Shown here one piece after another: positions 4,906 to 5,457 of a stretch of DNA of 5,457 nucleotides. Source of the stretch: Clostridium sp. UBA5530. Lineage in GTDB: Bacteria; Bacillota; Clostridia; Clostridiales; Clostridiaceae. The stretch's first letter is position 1. Each line of letters begins with the position of its first letter. The DNA lies in assembly GCA_002423705.1 (NCBI GenBank), contig DINW01000044.1, positions 10,984 to 16,440 on the forward strand, in the 5' to 3' direction. The notes beneath the pieces were generated by a model that worked only from the letters and a program-made list of their open reading frames with translations, ran no database searches and was not told the origin of the DNA. A program made the position numbers and the translations under genes.

Positions 4906-5457
4906 ATGCCTATTATTGATGTAAATAATATTCAAACCAATATTGATACAAGAAAAAAGCTAAAAACTAGCATATCCTTTAAAGAGGGAGAAGTGTTTAG
5001 TGCTAGAGTAGTAGATAAATTAAAAGATAATAAAGTAGTTTTAAGGCTACCAGATGGTTGGCAGTTTGAAGGAGAAATTGAAGAAGGAATAAACCTTTTA
5101 GATGAGGGAATTTTAAAATTTCAAGTAATAGGATCTGAAGGTGGGAAAATAAAAATTCGTATAATGCCCCAAGGATTAGGTGAAGACTTTAAAGACAATA
5201 CAAGTTTAAAGGCCTTAATTGATGCTTTTGGACTAGAGGATGGAGATTTACCACTATTAAAGGAACTTTTAAAATACAATATTCCATTAGATAAAGAAAG
5301 TATAGAGAAGGCAAAGGCATTACTAGAGTTTAAAAATGCATTAGGTCATGATGAGAATTTTCAACAGGATTTTATTGAAAAATATATTGCTGCCAAAGGG
5401 ATTATACTAAAAGAACAAGGAGATTTTATAGATAGCACATTAAAAAAATTCTTTAGT
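4906..5457 (+). CDS. N-terminal part of a hypothetical, possibly FliK-like protein (partial)
   Basis: The frame is open from ATG 4906 to the window edge, 184 codons, with a G-rich Shine-Dalgarno (AAGGGGGG, 4893-4900) five bases upstream. No signal peptide or membrane segment is visible. Residues about 24-87 look beta-rich (GEVFSARVVDKL, KVVLRLPDGWQFEGEI, GILKFQVIGSEGGKIKIRI), resembling the small beta domain seen in clostridial FliK/YlqG-type or DUF6240-like proteins. Residues from about 99 on are charged and helical (LLKELLKYNIPLDKESIEKAKALLEFK), a style I recall from that group. The C-terminal half, where a FliK hook-length domain would lie, is outside the window, so the assignment is tentative. 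A downstream FlhB-like gene would support it. The coding frame itself is secure. Confidence 0.8.
   Translation, partial: MPIIDVNNIQTNIDTRKKLKTSISFKEGEVFSARVVDKLKDNKVVLRLPDGWQFEGEIEEGINLLDEGILKFQVIGSEGGKIKIRIMPQGLGEDFKDNTSLKALIDAFGLEDGDLPLLKELLKYNIPLDKESIEKAKALLEFKNALGHDENFQQDFIEKYIAAKGIILKEQGDFIDSTLKKFFS

Overview
This AT-rich window (very low GC, strong AGGAGG-type ribosome binding sites, short intergenic regions with intrinsic terminators) looks like chromosomal DNA of a clostridium or close relative. The gene content supports that: a vitamin-type ECF transporter S component, a small clostridial-style zinc-ribbon protein, a GAF-GGDEF diguanylate cyclase, a small uncharacterised P-loop ATPase, tyrosyl-tRNA synthetase, and the start of a possibly FliK-like protein. 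No mobile element, CRISPR array, tRNA or rRNA was recognised.

Layout. At 1-156 on the minus strand there is the N-terminal part of an unidentified gene that leaves the window, preceded by a near-consensus promoter. It is divergent from the ECF S-component gene at 312-890 (+), and the space between them holds an 11-bp-arm inverted repeat that could be an operator. A 30-bp perfect palindrome at 911-940 separates the S-component gene from a convergent 54-residue zinc-ribbon gene at 956-1120 (-), which has its own extended -10 promoter and a leader of about 100 nt. From 1121 to 1676 there is no gene: that promoter and leader, several hairpins, and, just before the next start, a possible structured leader that may sequester the Shine-Dalgarno of the diguanylate cyclase gene at 1677-2780 (+). 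That gene ends inside its own terminator hairpin. The P-loop protein follows at 2929-3351 (+), with promoter and terminator. tyrS is at 3557-4777 (+), also with its own promoter and terminator, and without a T-box. A partial gene starts at 4906 (+) and leaves the window.

The genes appear to be separate transcription units rather than one operon, because nearly every one has its own promoter or terminator. Their functions (vitamin uptake, c-di-GMP synthesis, tRNA charging) are not obviously linked. A possible thread of motility or surface behaviour (c-di-GMP synthesis and a FliK-like protein with a weak sigma-D-like promoter) is inference only. I did not find a clear new multi-gene system. The items most worth a second look are the possible pseudoknot leader before the diguanylate cyclase, the inverted repeat at 233-258, and the small ATPase of unknown role.
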